Origin: Basidiobolus heterosporus B8920
Lineage: Eukaryota > Basidiobolomycota > Basidiobolomycetes > Basidiobolales > Basidiobolaceae
Length of the DNA stretch: 15,859 nt
Reading direction: 5' to 3'
Assembly (NCBI GenBank): GCA_000697455.1
Contig: JNET01032397.1
Location: 1 to 15,859, forward strand
Below, piece by piece: positions 1-8,245 of the stretch (position 1 is its first letter; each line of letters opens with the position of its first letter). Below the pieces are notes generated by a model. That model did not search any database, was not told the DNA's origin, and worked only from the letters and a program-made list of their open reading frames with translations. The position numbers and the translations under genes were made by a program.

Positions 1-310
1 TATTATGGGCTTACATTCTGGTTTCCAATTCAGCTGCGAATGATGATTTAATTGGTTAGATAGACAGATATCATACTGATTGGCCAGGCTTGACTTCCCT
101 CATTAAAGGTAGGGAAATTACTAGATGAGTCATATCCGCCATGCCCCCAGTTCCACCCCGTAACGTCATCATAACTTGGTGGAACCGCCTACGCAAACAC
201 TAAGGCGCCTCATATCAGGGAAAGTGTTGCCTGTACGACATTAACAAATTCGTCTTTGCATGTAGAATATGTAGTTTATTGTAAACACTTAGGTCCACTT
301 AACATTCACT
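1..310. other. Left-edge intergenic DNA, 3' flank of the C2 gene
   Basis: I see no coding region here. The stretch lies downstream of the minus-strand C2 gene and should hold its 3' UTR. Two small features stand out. There is a TGAGTCAT motif at 126-133, which is the core of an AP-1/Gcn4 site. There is also a perfect 8-bp inverted repeat (150-157 with 178-185, 20-nt spacer). Nothing indicates which gene beyond the left edge these might serve. Confidence 0.5.
150..185. repeat. 8-bp perfect inverted repeat with a 20-nt spacer
   Basis: GTTCCACC at 150-157 is repeated inverted as GGTGGAAC at 178-185. The spacer contains an ACGTCA CRE-like half site. The repeat could form a hairpin downstream of the C2 gene or be a dyad protein-binding site, but the arms are short enough to be chance. 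Confidence 0.35.
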
Positions 311-747
311 TCAATTCTGGAGGGTAACTATCAGATGGACCTCACCAACTGATTTACCATTCTTACTGGCAAGTGAAAACCAGGAGTCGATATTACCGCT
401 GGTTTTGAGCTCAGCTAGTGAAACTAGACAAGTACCAACCTTCCCCCTATCCAAACCGCTCGATTTACGGTCACGGAGTTCAACATGAAGTTCATGGTGG
501 TGATCATCAAACTTAAGGATGAAGGATTCATTCCAGGTTGGGTTGATATCGTTCTCGCGAACATTGGTTTTACCTTTACTAGTAAAACCGCGACCAGTAT
601 AGATTTTGATGACTGGGTCGATCTTGTCAAAGAGATCGTTGTTCTTCAGGTTGCGAGCCTCAACTGTATGAATTTAATAAAAGATTGGCAGATAGAGATT
701 GTGAAATCTTATGGCTACTTACCAACGGTAACTAGGATTTGTGACAT
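311..747 (-). CDS. Single C2-domain protein (two exons)
   Basis: On the minus strand, exon 1 is 747-723 (ATG at 747) and exon 2 is 663-311 (TGA at 313-311). They are joined by a 59-nt intron (722-664) with a canonical GTAAGT donor and ATACAG acceptor. The 125-residue product is one C2 domain and nothing else: an opening strand and motif like ILVTVVEARNLKNNDLFDKI, then DP at 24-25, a TNVRENDINPTWNESF segment (41-56) typical of the strand 3/4 region, and VELRD...GLDRGKVG (69-85). C2 domains bind phospholipids, often through Ca2+. Here Asp18, Asp24, Asp73 and Asp80 are in place, but the first Asp of the third loop is replaced by Leu71, so Ca2+ binding may be weakened. There is no signal peptide or transmembrane segment, so a cytosolic membrane-binding role is inferred. 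The specific function is unknown. Confidence 0.9.
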
Positions 748-934
748 GGCGTCTCGTAATGCGGCTTGTGACAGATTCTTATAGATATAGTGTAGTGTTC
801 AGTATCAAAATCTCCTTTTGTTTTGACCAGTCTCATTTTGCACATCAAAACATTGAGGAATTTACTTTATAATAATCGTGAATTTATTAGGCTTAATTTA
901 ACCATATGTCAAAATTGATTTCCTTTTTGTCAGA
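748..934. promoter_or_regulatory. Intergenic: promoter of the C2 gene and 3' flank of the peptidase gene
   Basis: This 187-bp spacer separates two tandem minus-strand genes. It must hold the C2 gene promoter and the peptidase 3' UTR. It is AT-rich towards the peptidase side. No clear TATA box was found close to the C2 start. Confidence 0.5.
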
Positions 935-2623
935 TTATTTCTTATCAACAGTCCAGATCGGTTGAATGTCAACTGGAACACTCTTCAACTTCTCAAGTGC
1001 CTTGGCTGTGTAATCCTTGATGACTCCATATGTGTTCATGAAGGTGGTGGCCTTGGCCTTGTCACCATCGCCCTGGATGGTCATGATGTCTTTAACAAGA
1101 GAAGCAACAGCTTCCTCAATCTTGGTGTAATCAACACTGAACTTCTCGGTGGCGGCATCATATTTGAAGCCACCCTTTTCAATAAGGTAGTTGAGTTGAG
1201 CAGCCTGGCCACGACCATGGGCCTCATTCAGTCCAAAACGAATGGAGCGGAAAGAACTGGACAAGAAGGTGGTATAGAAGCTCTCCATGGTGATGTTGGG
1301 GAAGAATCCTTTACCAGAAAGATATTTGGCAGCAAACAAGCCAGTGATATCTGCTTTAGCTTCTTCCAATGTGGAGTGCAGTTCTTGGAGCTTCGATCTG
1401 ATGGGAACTGGGCTACTGCCGACGGTGAGGTGTGGACCGTTAGAGTGAGAGACCTCGTGTAGCAATACGTGGTTAAAGAACGCGTCGAAGTTGACATTCT
1501 TGATTTGATCGTCTGCAATAATGGTGTCAGCAATTGGCTTCAGATTGCTAACAAACTTCTGTTCTTGCACATTCTTGATGATCACCAATTTGGATCCACC
1601 CTTGGCAATGGCATCTTCATCGTTGGGTAGATTGTAGGCAGCAGTCATGGGAACAGCAACGTCACCACCGTTGTACAACTCATTCACGACTACAATGGGC
1701 GTGGCTTTGAGATTTTTGTTGCGGTAGTTCTCGGGAATTGGTAGTTGCCCTTCAACGTCAGCAAGTGAGTCCTCAAACTTCTGAAGAAGGCTGGAGGATT
1801 GGAAGTCACGAGCGTGAATGAACATCTCGAAAGATGACTTGTATGAATTTAAGCCATCGGTGTATGTCTCATAAGGTCCGACGGTGATTTCTAATTTACT
1901 TTCAGGACTAATATTCAACCAAGCCAACTCACTCTCGAGGTACTCATTAGTGATGAAACTAATTCCACGAAGAGACAGGAACTTTCTCAAAGAAGTATCC
2001 TTCACCAGAAGGGCAGCTTCTTGCATAAGAATCGATGCAGGGATAAGTAGATCCATGTATTCCCTGGAATATGGCACGAGGGTCAACTTCCCTTGTTTAT
2101 CACGACGGACGACGTGATAGAAGCCTTTAGCCTTCTTTTGATCCTCAGGGGATAAAGTAGCGACCCAAGCTTCGAACTCGTCTTTAGTCATATCTTGGGG
2201 GTAGAAATTGCCATTTGTTAGGTGTGCAGGAACGCCTTGAATGAACGGCTCATCATTGGCGATTTTATCCCATGGACCTTTGAAGAGATCAAAAAGTTGA
2301 AGAAGTTCCTTGTCATTCTTCTGCACTAGGCATTTGCGCAGCTCTTCATTTTGAGACCAGGCTTGACGAAGGTAAAGTTTATCCATGATGTGGGCAACCT
2401 TTTGAAGTTTCGAGACAGCGAGGAGTTCTCTTTTGGAGAGAGCAGAAAGATCGGCTCCCATCTCGACAGGCTGAAAGCGTGCAATACGATCATGGATACT
2501 TAGTGTAGTGTTTGTGATCGCATCACAATTGAGCTTCTGGTTTCCCTGATGAGCATGAGTGGTGGGAACTAGAGCGAGTGCAGTAGACAAAAGGAATAGA
2601 GCCGAAACAGTGACCTTGACCAT
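935..2623 (-). CDS. Secreted M49-like (dipeptidyl-peptidase III fold) zinc peptidase
   Basis: This intronless gene encodes 562 residues, with ATG at 2623. The N-terminus is a classical signal peptide (hydrophobic core LFLLSTALALVP, likely cut after THA near residue 24), so the enzyme is predicted to be secreted. The zinc site is HEVSH (389-393) followed by EEAKAD (420-425), which supplies the third ligand; both are typical of family M49. The upstream GPYETYTDGL block (249-258) followed by YKSSFEMF is another hallmark of the DPP III-like/Nudix-associated branch of M49. Length fits this branch, which is shorter than animal DPP III (about 730). M49 enzymes cleave dipeptides from peptide N-termini; a role in extracellular peptide use is inferred. 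The zinc motif is a five-residue HExxH rather than the six-residue HExxGH of animal DPP III. Codon use and GC look like the other host genes. Confidence 0.92.
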   Translation of the reverse strand: MVKVTVSALFLLSTALALVPTTHAHQGNQKLNCDAITNTTLSIHDRIARFQPVEMGADLSALSKRELLAVSKLQKVAHIMDKLYLRQAWSQNEELRKCLVQKNDKELLQLFDLFKGPWDKIANDEPFIQGVPAHLTNGNFYPQDMTKDEFEAWVATLSPEDQKKAKGFYHVVRRDKQGKLTLVPYSREYMDLLIPASILMQEAALLVKDTSLRKFLSLRGISFITNEYLESELAWLNISPESKLEITVGPYETYTDGLNSYKSSFEMFIHARDFQSSSLLQKFEDSLADVEGQLPIPENYRNKNLKATPIVVVNELYNGGDVAVPMTAAYNLPNDEDAIAKGGSKLVIIKNVQEQKFVSNLKPIADTIIADDQIKNVNFDAFFNHVLLHEVSHSNGPHLTVGSSPVPIRSKLQELHSTLEEAKADITGLFAAKYLSGKGFFPNITMESFYTTFLSSSFRSIRFGLNEAHGRGQAAQLNYLIEKGGFKYDAATEKFSVDYTKIEEAVASLVKDIMTIQGDGDKAKATTFMNTYGVIKDYTAKALEKLKSVPVDIQPIWTVDKK

Positions 2624-2668
2624 GATATTAATGGTTGGAAAGTTGTAGTTGTTCGAACCAACAGAACA

Positions 2669-2676
2669 TATATATA
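2669..2676 (-). promoter_or_regulatory. TATA box of the M49-like peptidase gene
   Basis: TATATATA lies about 46 bp upstream of the peptidase ATG at 2623. It fits a TATA box with a very short 5' leader. It is an AT-run in an AT-rich region, so the call rests on position. Confidence 0.5.
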
Positions 2677-2862
2677 GTCATTGTGAGCAGGCCGAATAAC
2701 TGTATTGTTTACATATATGGCGTTACATGCCAGTAGGAGCTGTTTGGTCACCTGCTTCACTGGATTTTTCTCACCATGTGGTACATGATTCTTACTGCGC
2801 GGACGAGTAAGAATCGTGAGCAATCCCCACTCATCTCTCCAGTCCCCGGAAAACTGAGTGAG

Positions 2863-2872
2863 CTCACGTGAG
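2863..2872. promoter_or_regulatory. E-box palindrome CTCACGTGAG
   Basis: A perfect 10-bp palindrome centred on CACGTG (2865-2870), about 240 bp upstream of the peptidase start. CACGTG is the known site of fungal bHLH factors of the Pho4/Cbf1 type. That would suit nutrient control of a secreted peptidase, but this is inference from the motif alone. Confidence 0.4.
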
Positions 2873-3105
2873 AGAATTGAAATAGGTAGGTATCTGGACG
2901 ATACTGGTAAGAATAAGTAGGACAGGTTTGAAATAGGAGATTGGGATTTTGTGCATGTGCGAGGTCTTGGTAGCTAGTCAAAAATCCATATTCCCATTTT
3001 CTCACATTCCTGGATCTTTCCCAGCTTGTCAATTGTCCTTAACTTCGGATCCAAAATAATGTTAAATAAGCTTAATAACCTCCTTGATCCTCAGTGCTGT
3101 AGTAG

Positions 3106-3369
3106 AGAATTAAGGTCCCAATAGGTTCTGAACTGATTATCTTTTTCTGTATCACTCGGTCTGCTCGAAGCTCTCAGGTACCGTCGCTATTTCCTATTTT
3201 CAGGACTGATGGTGTCATCTTGTGCCTCAGCATTAAAGCGGCTAATCCCACAATCACTTTCGGCGATCCATCATTCCTCACGGCCGATCTGAGTTTCTTA
3301 TCAAATATGACCAAGTTGGGTATTCCATCACCTGAAGTAGAAGAGATAATCGAAGTGAATAGTTTATAG
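3106..3369. pseudogene. ORF fragment, coding-like on both strands, unresolved
   Basis: The plus strand is open for 87 codons (3106-3366, stop TAG 3367-3369) without a good ATG. It reads like protein around the segment TITFGDPSFLTADLSFL. The minus strand has an equally coding-like exon, beginning just after a strong pyrimidine-rich CTACTTCAG acceptor near 3341 and ending at a TGA near 3174. It contains GDGIPNLVIFDKK, which faintly resembles the cis-Pro (GIPTLVxFD) segment of thioredoxin-fold proteins such as tryparedoxin or nucleoredoxin. No upstream exon with a CxxC site is visible on that strand before the homeobox gene begins. It may be a gene remnant, part of the homeobox 3' UTR, or chance; only one strand can be right. 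Confidence 0.25.
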
Positions 3370-3575
3370 AAAATGTTTGTTTGGTTCGTTCTGTGGAAAG
3401 AGTATGTACTCCTGATTTTTGGTACTAGACAAGCGATAAAACAATAAATTGCCAACAAATAATTAGAGGAAGAAAATCACTATTCTACATTGTAAAAGGG
3501 ACATGCAAACTCAAAAAATCGGTCTCAAAAAATCCTCAATGGCTACTGCTTTCATCCCAGTTCATATTGCAGGCC
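3370..3575 (-). other. 3' flank / UTR of the homeobox gene
   Basis: AT-rich, non-coding sequence directly after the homeobox stop codon. It most likely contains its 3' UTR and poly(A) site. I see no gene in it. Confidence 0.5.
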
Positions 3576-5691
3576 TTATTGGGATTCGTCTTCCGGATCA
3601 AACCCTTGTGAAGATAAAAATTCATTGGCAAACTGCAGTTGTCCTAACATCCCATTATTCAGTTCACTATCACTGAGATGATTAGCTGGTTTGACAGATC
3701 CCATAAGATACATCGAGTTTAGGCCCATCGTGTCCTCCAGTGAGGATGATAGAGAGCTTGGCATCGCAATACTTGAGGGCATCATTTGCATGTCGTACCG
3801 GTGGTTTTGATATAAATCTAGTGGGGATGTCAGCATTAGAGCATCCGTCAATGGGATGGAGGTGGGGGTTGTTGAAATCTGTGGTGCCAAGTCATTTTCA
3901 CTGTAGGTAGATGCGATGATATCATTTTCTCCTGTAACATCTTTGTCGTGGTTGAAGCTATGCTTAGCGTAACTATTTATCGGTACTTCGCTTTCGTTCT
4001 CGTTGATTGTCATCAAGCTATTATACATATCTACAGAGAGGGATGACTCCCGCGAAGAACCGTTCATATTCATCAAGTTAAGCATAGGAACAGAAACCGC
4101 TCGTCTTGCCATATACTCATCAACAGAGGCTCTCCTTGCAGCCAGTATGCTTGAATGGTTTGGATCGAAGTTGCTGGATATTGATTTGTCGGGGAACGAC
4201 TGACGTCGCTGCGGCATGGCCATTGGAGAGATACTTGAAGAGATGCTTGAAAGTGGCTCCATCCTGATAATCTTTTGCAAACTCATATCAGCCTGCATTA
4301 AGGTAACAATTTGACGTTTCAAGGGCTGAGCATGACCCCGAATTATGTGTCGGAAGAATCTAGAGGCTTGTTTGCCCTCTGTAAAATCTCGACAAGCTGT
4401 CCATATCGGATTGCCACTGACTTTCACCTCCATCGAGAATTCAGGAACTTGGTTGATATCAATAATTATCTGACCGAAGATTGCGTCCAGTGCTTTGTAT
4501 TCAATGCCTACTACAGAAGAAAAGGGGAACTCCATCTTGAATCGACTACTGTTGTCAGTAATTTGCCAAGACATCCTTTTCTCACTCAGATTGAAGTAGC
4601 AGAGTAAATCATTCTTGGTGATGGCCATACGTCTCCACGTACCGACTCCAAGAGTATCGCAAGCAAAGAGGTGGGCTCCATCCGTTGGTATTGCATTAGG
4701 GGTGGTTGGGGCAGACATACTTCTCATCATGGCGACTATAGATCCATATATAATTTAGAATGCGTTTTTTCGTAATTCTCATAAATAAAATCTTACCTGA
4801 CTTTGACTGCATCAACAATGAAGGCGAATGGTTAACTCCTGGTGTGGAGTTTGGATTGATGCCCATGGATGGACTATTAAATTGATAAGAGCCTGGTGAG
4901 GTGCTAGAGTTTAAGCATTGGTTCCCAACCATATCCATCATTGGTGTAAAATTGGCACTATGATTGTTTGTGTACCCGCCACCTTGGCCAGACCTTATAT
5001 TATTTCGGAAAGGATACACGCCATTTGAAAACATAGGCATGCAAGAGTTGAAGTATTGTCTATTGATAGCTTCTTGCTGTAGTAGGTGTGACCGTTTTTG
5101 CATCAGCTTGACTTTAGCTCTACGGTTCTGAAACCATATTTGTATCGATCTTTCAGACATCTTAATACGTTCAGCAAGAGCCTCTCGGACTTTACTATTG
5201 GGCGATGTATTTGTCATAAATGCATCCTCTAATATAGCTAGCTGTTCCGGTGTAGCCCGGGTGCGTTTCTTTGTGGAGTTGGATGTGGGGATTGAGTTAT
5301 CCTTTCCTAAAGTGTTACCTTCGTTGTTTTCTTCCTTGGCTTGATCAACTGGTTCTTCGTATTCTTCATGGAACTCTGGATGCTCCTCACCATTCTCGGA
5401 TGTTTCCACATCCCTTGGTACGCATTCTGAGGAGTTTTCCAAAGAAATATCATCTTTGGCTGACAAAGCGCCCGCGCCTATGTTCAACAACTTATTCCCT
5501 TGGTACTCTTGTGAATACACCGGTACAGAAGAAGAGGAATGTGTAAAAGAAAAGGCAGGATTACTGAGATCTAAGAAATTTCCCGAAATTTCATTCAGAT
5601 CGGAATTTTGGGATAGACTGGCAGGTAACATGCCACAATGCTTTTTAGCTGGAGGCTCTTCTGAATAGTCAACTGCGTAGTTTGAGAGCAT
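3576..5691 (-). CDS. Homeodomain transcription factor, fungal Hoy1/Phx1 type
   Basis: Exon 1 is 5691-4797 and exon 2 is 4735-3576. The 61-nt intron (4796-4736) has a GTAAGA donor and CTATAG acceptor and joins in phase, giving 684 residues. I start at ATG 5691 because the frame upstream offers only a GTG (5724) before a stop. The homeodomain spans about 141-200: KKRTRATPEQLAILEDAF opens helix 1, and helix 3 is the canonical WFQNRRAKVKL. An acidic, low-complexity stretch precedes it. Exon 2 begins a second conserved block (about 316-450) with THLF-like and GVGTWRRMAITKNDLLCYF motifs. It is known from fungal Hoy1/Phx1 homeobox proteins and is distinct from the homeodomain. The remainder is Ser/Met/Asn-rich. 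Nuclear DNA-binding regulator; relatives control hyphal growth (Yarrowia Hoy1) or stationary-phase fitness (fission yeast Phx1). The exact target set here is unknown. Confidence 0.93.
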
Positions 5692-6552
5692 ATTTGGATG
5701 TGTGTGAAGATGACCAGCGAGCACGAATATTGAGAATGGTGGATCGGGCAGTGGTTATATGAGGTTTGCGAGGGAAACCACTGACTTGATTGGGATGGTA
5801 AAAGTGGTAAAGTGCTCAGTCGGTGGAGCTATTGATCTTGGCAATGCAGTCTTGGCGATTTGATGGAGGTTGTATGCGATTTATAGGCTGATGGTTAGCA
5901 ACTTTTCAAGGAGCAACGTACACTTGATGATTGATCCAGGGTCCAGTAGATGTGATCATCTTTGAAGCCAATCAATGGGAATTGTAGGGAGTAGAACACG
6001 AGCTGGATCATTTTCATTAACGAGGAATTAATGAACAAATGGCTGCTATACAAGCCCAACTAATGTCTTTGATTCCTCATAAATGCTCCAAAAACGATTA
6101 GATTACTTGCCTCTACCCCCTTCGTGCACCTTCATTATCATTGATGCAAGCGACCCAGATTGAGTGGTGAGAACGGAGAATATATCATCCTTTATAGTAC
6201 TTGTTTATCCAAAGAGTAGCTTGGCCTGGTTGTTGAGAAACGCCAGTGATTAGACTTTGGCCAAGAAGGGTCCAGAACCCTTTGCCTTTCTGATGGCGAG
6301 TCGACTGATCACAACCCCTTTCAAAATGATATATATGGTTGAGAAACCCTTAGACAGTCCTCAGGCATGTGTATTATAAATAATCGTGAAGAAGGTTAGA
6401 TTGGCATCACGAACTCTTCTTTGATTGTTGGCCTCCAAACAGGAAATCGCTAGAATAACATAAATTGATGTATTCTCTTACACAGGAAATGATGTGAAAG
6501 GTATGGATGGATGAATATGCAGAGTTGGTGCTGCTTATGCATATGTGATATT
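5692..6552. promoter_or_regulatory. Intergenic: homeobox promoter/leader and 3' flank of the next minus-strand gene
   Basis: About 860 bp between two tandem minus-strand genes. Most of it should be the promoter and 5' leader of the homeobox gene. A CCAAT sequence lies near 5969. I found no convincing exon chain here. Confidence 0.45.
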
Positions 6553-7830
6553 TCATAACACCCTATTTGGCATGCACACTGGAGTCCGAGAAACTGCAAT
6601 GGGATTGTACTTGGCTGAAAAGATATCGATCAATATTAGTTATGCAAAATACCAGAGAATGCATAATTATCATCTTTTCACTATTGACAGTTAAGATGCC
6701 TGACCTATACGTATTTGGAGTATTATGATATAGAACGTGTATACCATGGTAAGTGGAATTCAGCAATATCCACTATATATGTGTATCCATGGGGTAGGAG
6801 GCTCTGAGGTTGCATTTGTGACATCGGTGTGAGGGCCAGATATGAGTGAAGTTCTATAGTTGCCAACTTGAGTGGCAACATGCGATCTCCATTCACCAAT
6901 CAGCATTACTAGGTACCGTTAGGTTATCACACGAGTTGATTTAGCGAGCCTATTCATGCACCTAGCCCTTGAATCGTCTTTTCTATGCTGTTGGACTATC
7001 GATTATGACTAAATATATAAAGTAGAATTGACTACTATGATGAAACATAGTTACCTCTAAGGTTCTTGTAGAGTAGGGATCCATAATTGACTGCGCTAAA
7101 GTATTTCAGGTATGATGTCGTCATGGTAACACCAGATTTGACGGATGATGGTCTCCAGTGATAAGGGATAGGAGACGGGATTTCGTGGTTATTTTCCTGA
7201 TCACTTTCTCCATAATTTGGTAATCGAGAGTCTAGTCAATCGGGATCTCAATCTGCTCGTTAGCTTGTTTCTATACTGCTTAGGTGTTCTCACAATTCCC
7301 CTAGATGAATCAGGATCTGCAAGGCATTATAGAATGGTAGGTATTGAAAAGCCTTGAACTTGAGAGAATTTTCTATATATTCACTGTAGAAAGTTGTTTG
7401 GTAGCTTCTTCAATCAAGTGTCTACAATTGAAGCAGGTATAATAAAGGGTACATCGGGGTGCATACGAATGTATCTTTTTACGTATACAGTCATTTGACC
7501 TGCTTCAAAAAGGTGAAATTCGGCCTGGATTTTAAGTGCTATATTGATTTTGCACCAACACACAGGGTGAATACAAGATGCCCGGGAATTTTTAAAGGGC
7601 AAGGCCGTTCTTTTTGGTGTTGATACATCGTCAAAATCATCCCCTTTTGATGTGGTTTGAGGAGAAAAAATCTTATAGCATCAGTTCTCATTTAGCCAAA
7701 TAAGAAGGATAGATCTCATTCTCGTCTCTAGCACGAGAATTTAATTTCCACCAGTAGCATCTATAAGTTTCAGACTAGAAGGTTCCTGCTCTGTATACTC
7801 CCAAGATAGGTAGACGTAGAGTCCAAACAT
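6553..7830 (-). CDS. Probable intron-rich gene of unknown function (about nine exons)
   Basis: No single open frame is long, but a phase-consistent chain of short exons runs on the minus strand: 7830-7752, 7643-7426, 7358-7294, 7231-7205, 7152-7055, 6995-6933, 6886-6745, 6704-6653, 6609-6553 (stop TGA). This gives about 266 residues. Introns are 40-108 nt, and several have good branch points (GCTAACG, CCTAACG, ACTAAT). The longest exons read well as protein, for example LKIQAEFHLFEAGQMTVYVK in exon 2 and SLLPHGYTYIVDIAEFHLPW in exon 7. I recognise no domain. The predicted product has an acidic patch (DDFDD), several Cys/Trp residues, and no clear signal peptide or transmembrane helix. Other frames stay open over parts of 7140-7300, so that part is the least certain. 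The frame is also open upstream of ATG 7830, so a 5' exon may be missing. It could be a decayed gene. Confidence 0.5.
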
Positions 7831-8245
7831 AATTGTGCTAGGATCCTTAATTACAAAGCAGCCCAATCACCATGAAAGGTTACACCTACTATTCTAAAGT
7901 TCAAAATAGGCAGCATATACAGTCGTTCTAGACATATCGACGATAATTTGGAGTTAGTGTCTAGCTGTCCTCTGATACAAATGTTGTAGCGTAACGAATG
8001 TGTAATATTGTTTCTGTTAGGTCTCAATCTATACTTGCTTTCAGTGCATATTAGCTTAGCTTGGTCCCTTTGGTCTTGGTGCTTGGGTGAATATTTGGTC
8101 GAGGAGTTGCTGATTCTTTATTCCTGATGGATCAGTAGATTTATGTTTATATGCAGTTGAAGCGCATTTATTCATCGATTCCCGCAGTAACTTTATACAG
8201 GATATTAAGTCCTCTATTCTCTTCCTCTGTAGTCAAGTAGTGAAG
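7831..8245. promoter_or_regulatory. Shared divergent promoter region (about 415 bp)
   Basis: This lies between the start of the minus-strand unknown gene (7830) and the plus-strand MCMDC2-like gene (8246). Both read outwards, so a bidirectional promoter is likely. A pyrimidine tract (CCTCTATTCTCTTCCTCTG, near 8210-8230) sits directly before the plus-strand start. It could be a promoter element or the acceptor of a 5' UTR intron. No MluI cell-cycle box was seen. Confidence 0.4.

Larger units (their letters stand above)
2624..3105. other. Intergenic upstream of the peptidase gene
   Basis: This stretch holds the peptidase promoter and possibly the end of the homeobox 3' region. Open frames here (for example 2757-3032 minus, and a 34-codon plus frame from an ATG near 2954) show no recognisable domain and I do not call them genes. 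The one striking motif is the CTCACGTGAG palindrome at 2863-2872. Confidence 0.5.

Noticed and set aside
485-784. 99-codon plus-strand ORF
   Set aside because: It is antisense to the two-exon C2 gene, which has a complete recognisable domain.
962-1462. 166-codon plus-strand ORF
   Set aside because: It is a shadow antisense to the zinc peptidase coding sequence.
5692-5724. Homeobox start at GTG 5724
   Set aside because: A stop lies just upstream and the first ATG in frame is at 5691; a GTG start is unlikely in a fungal nuclear gene.
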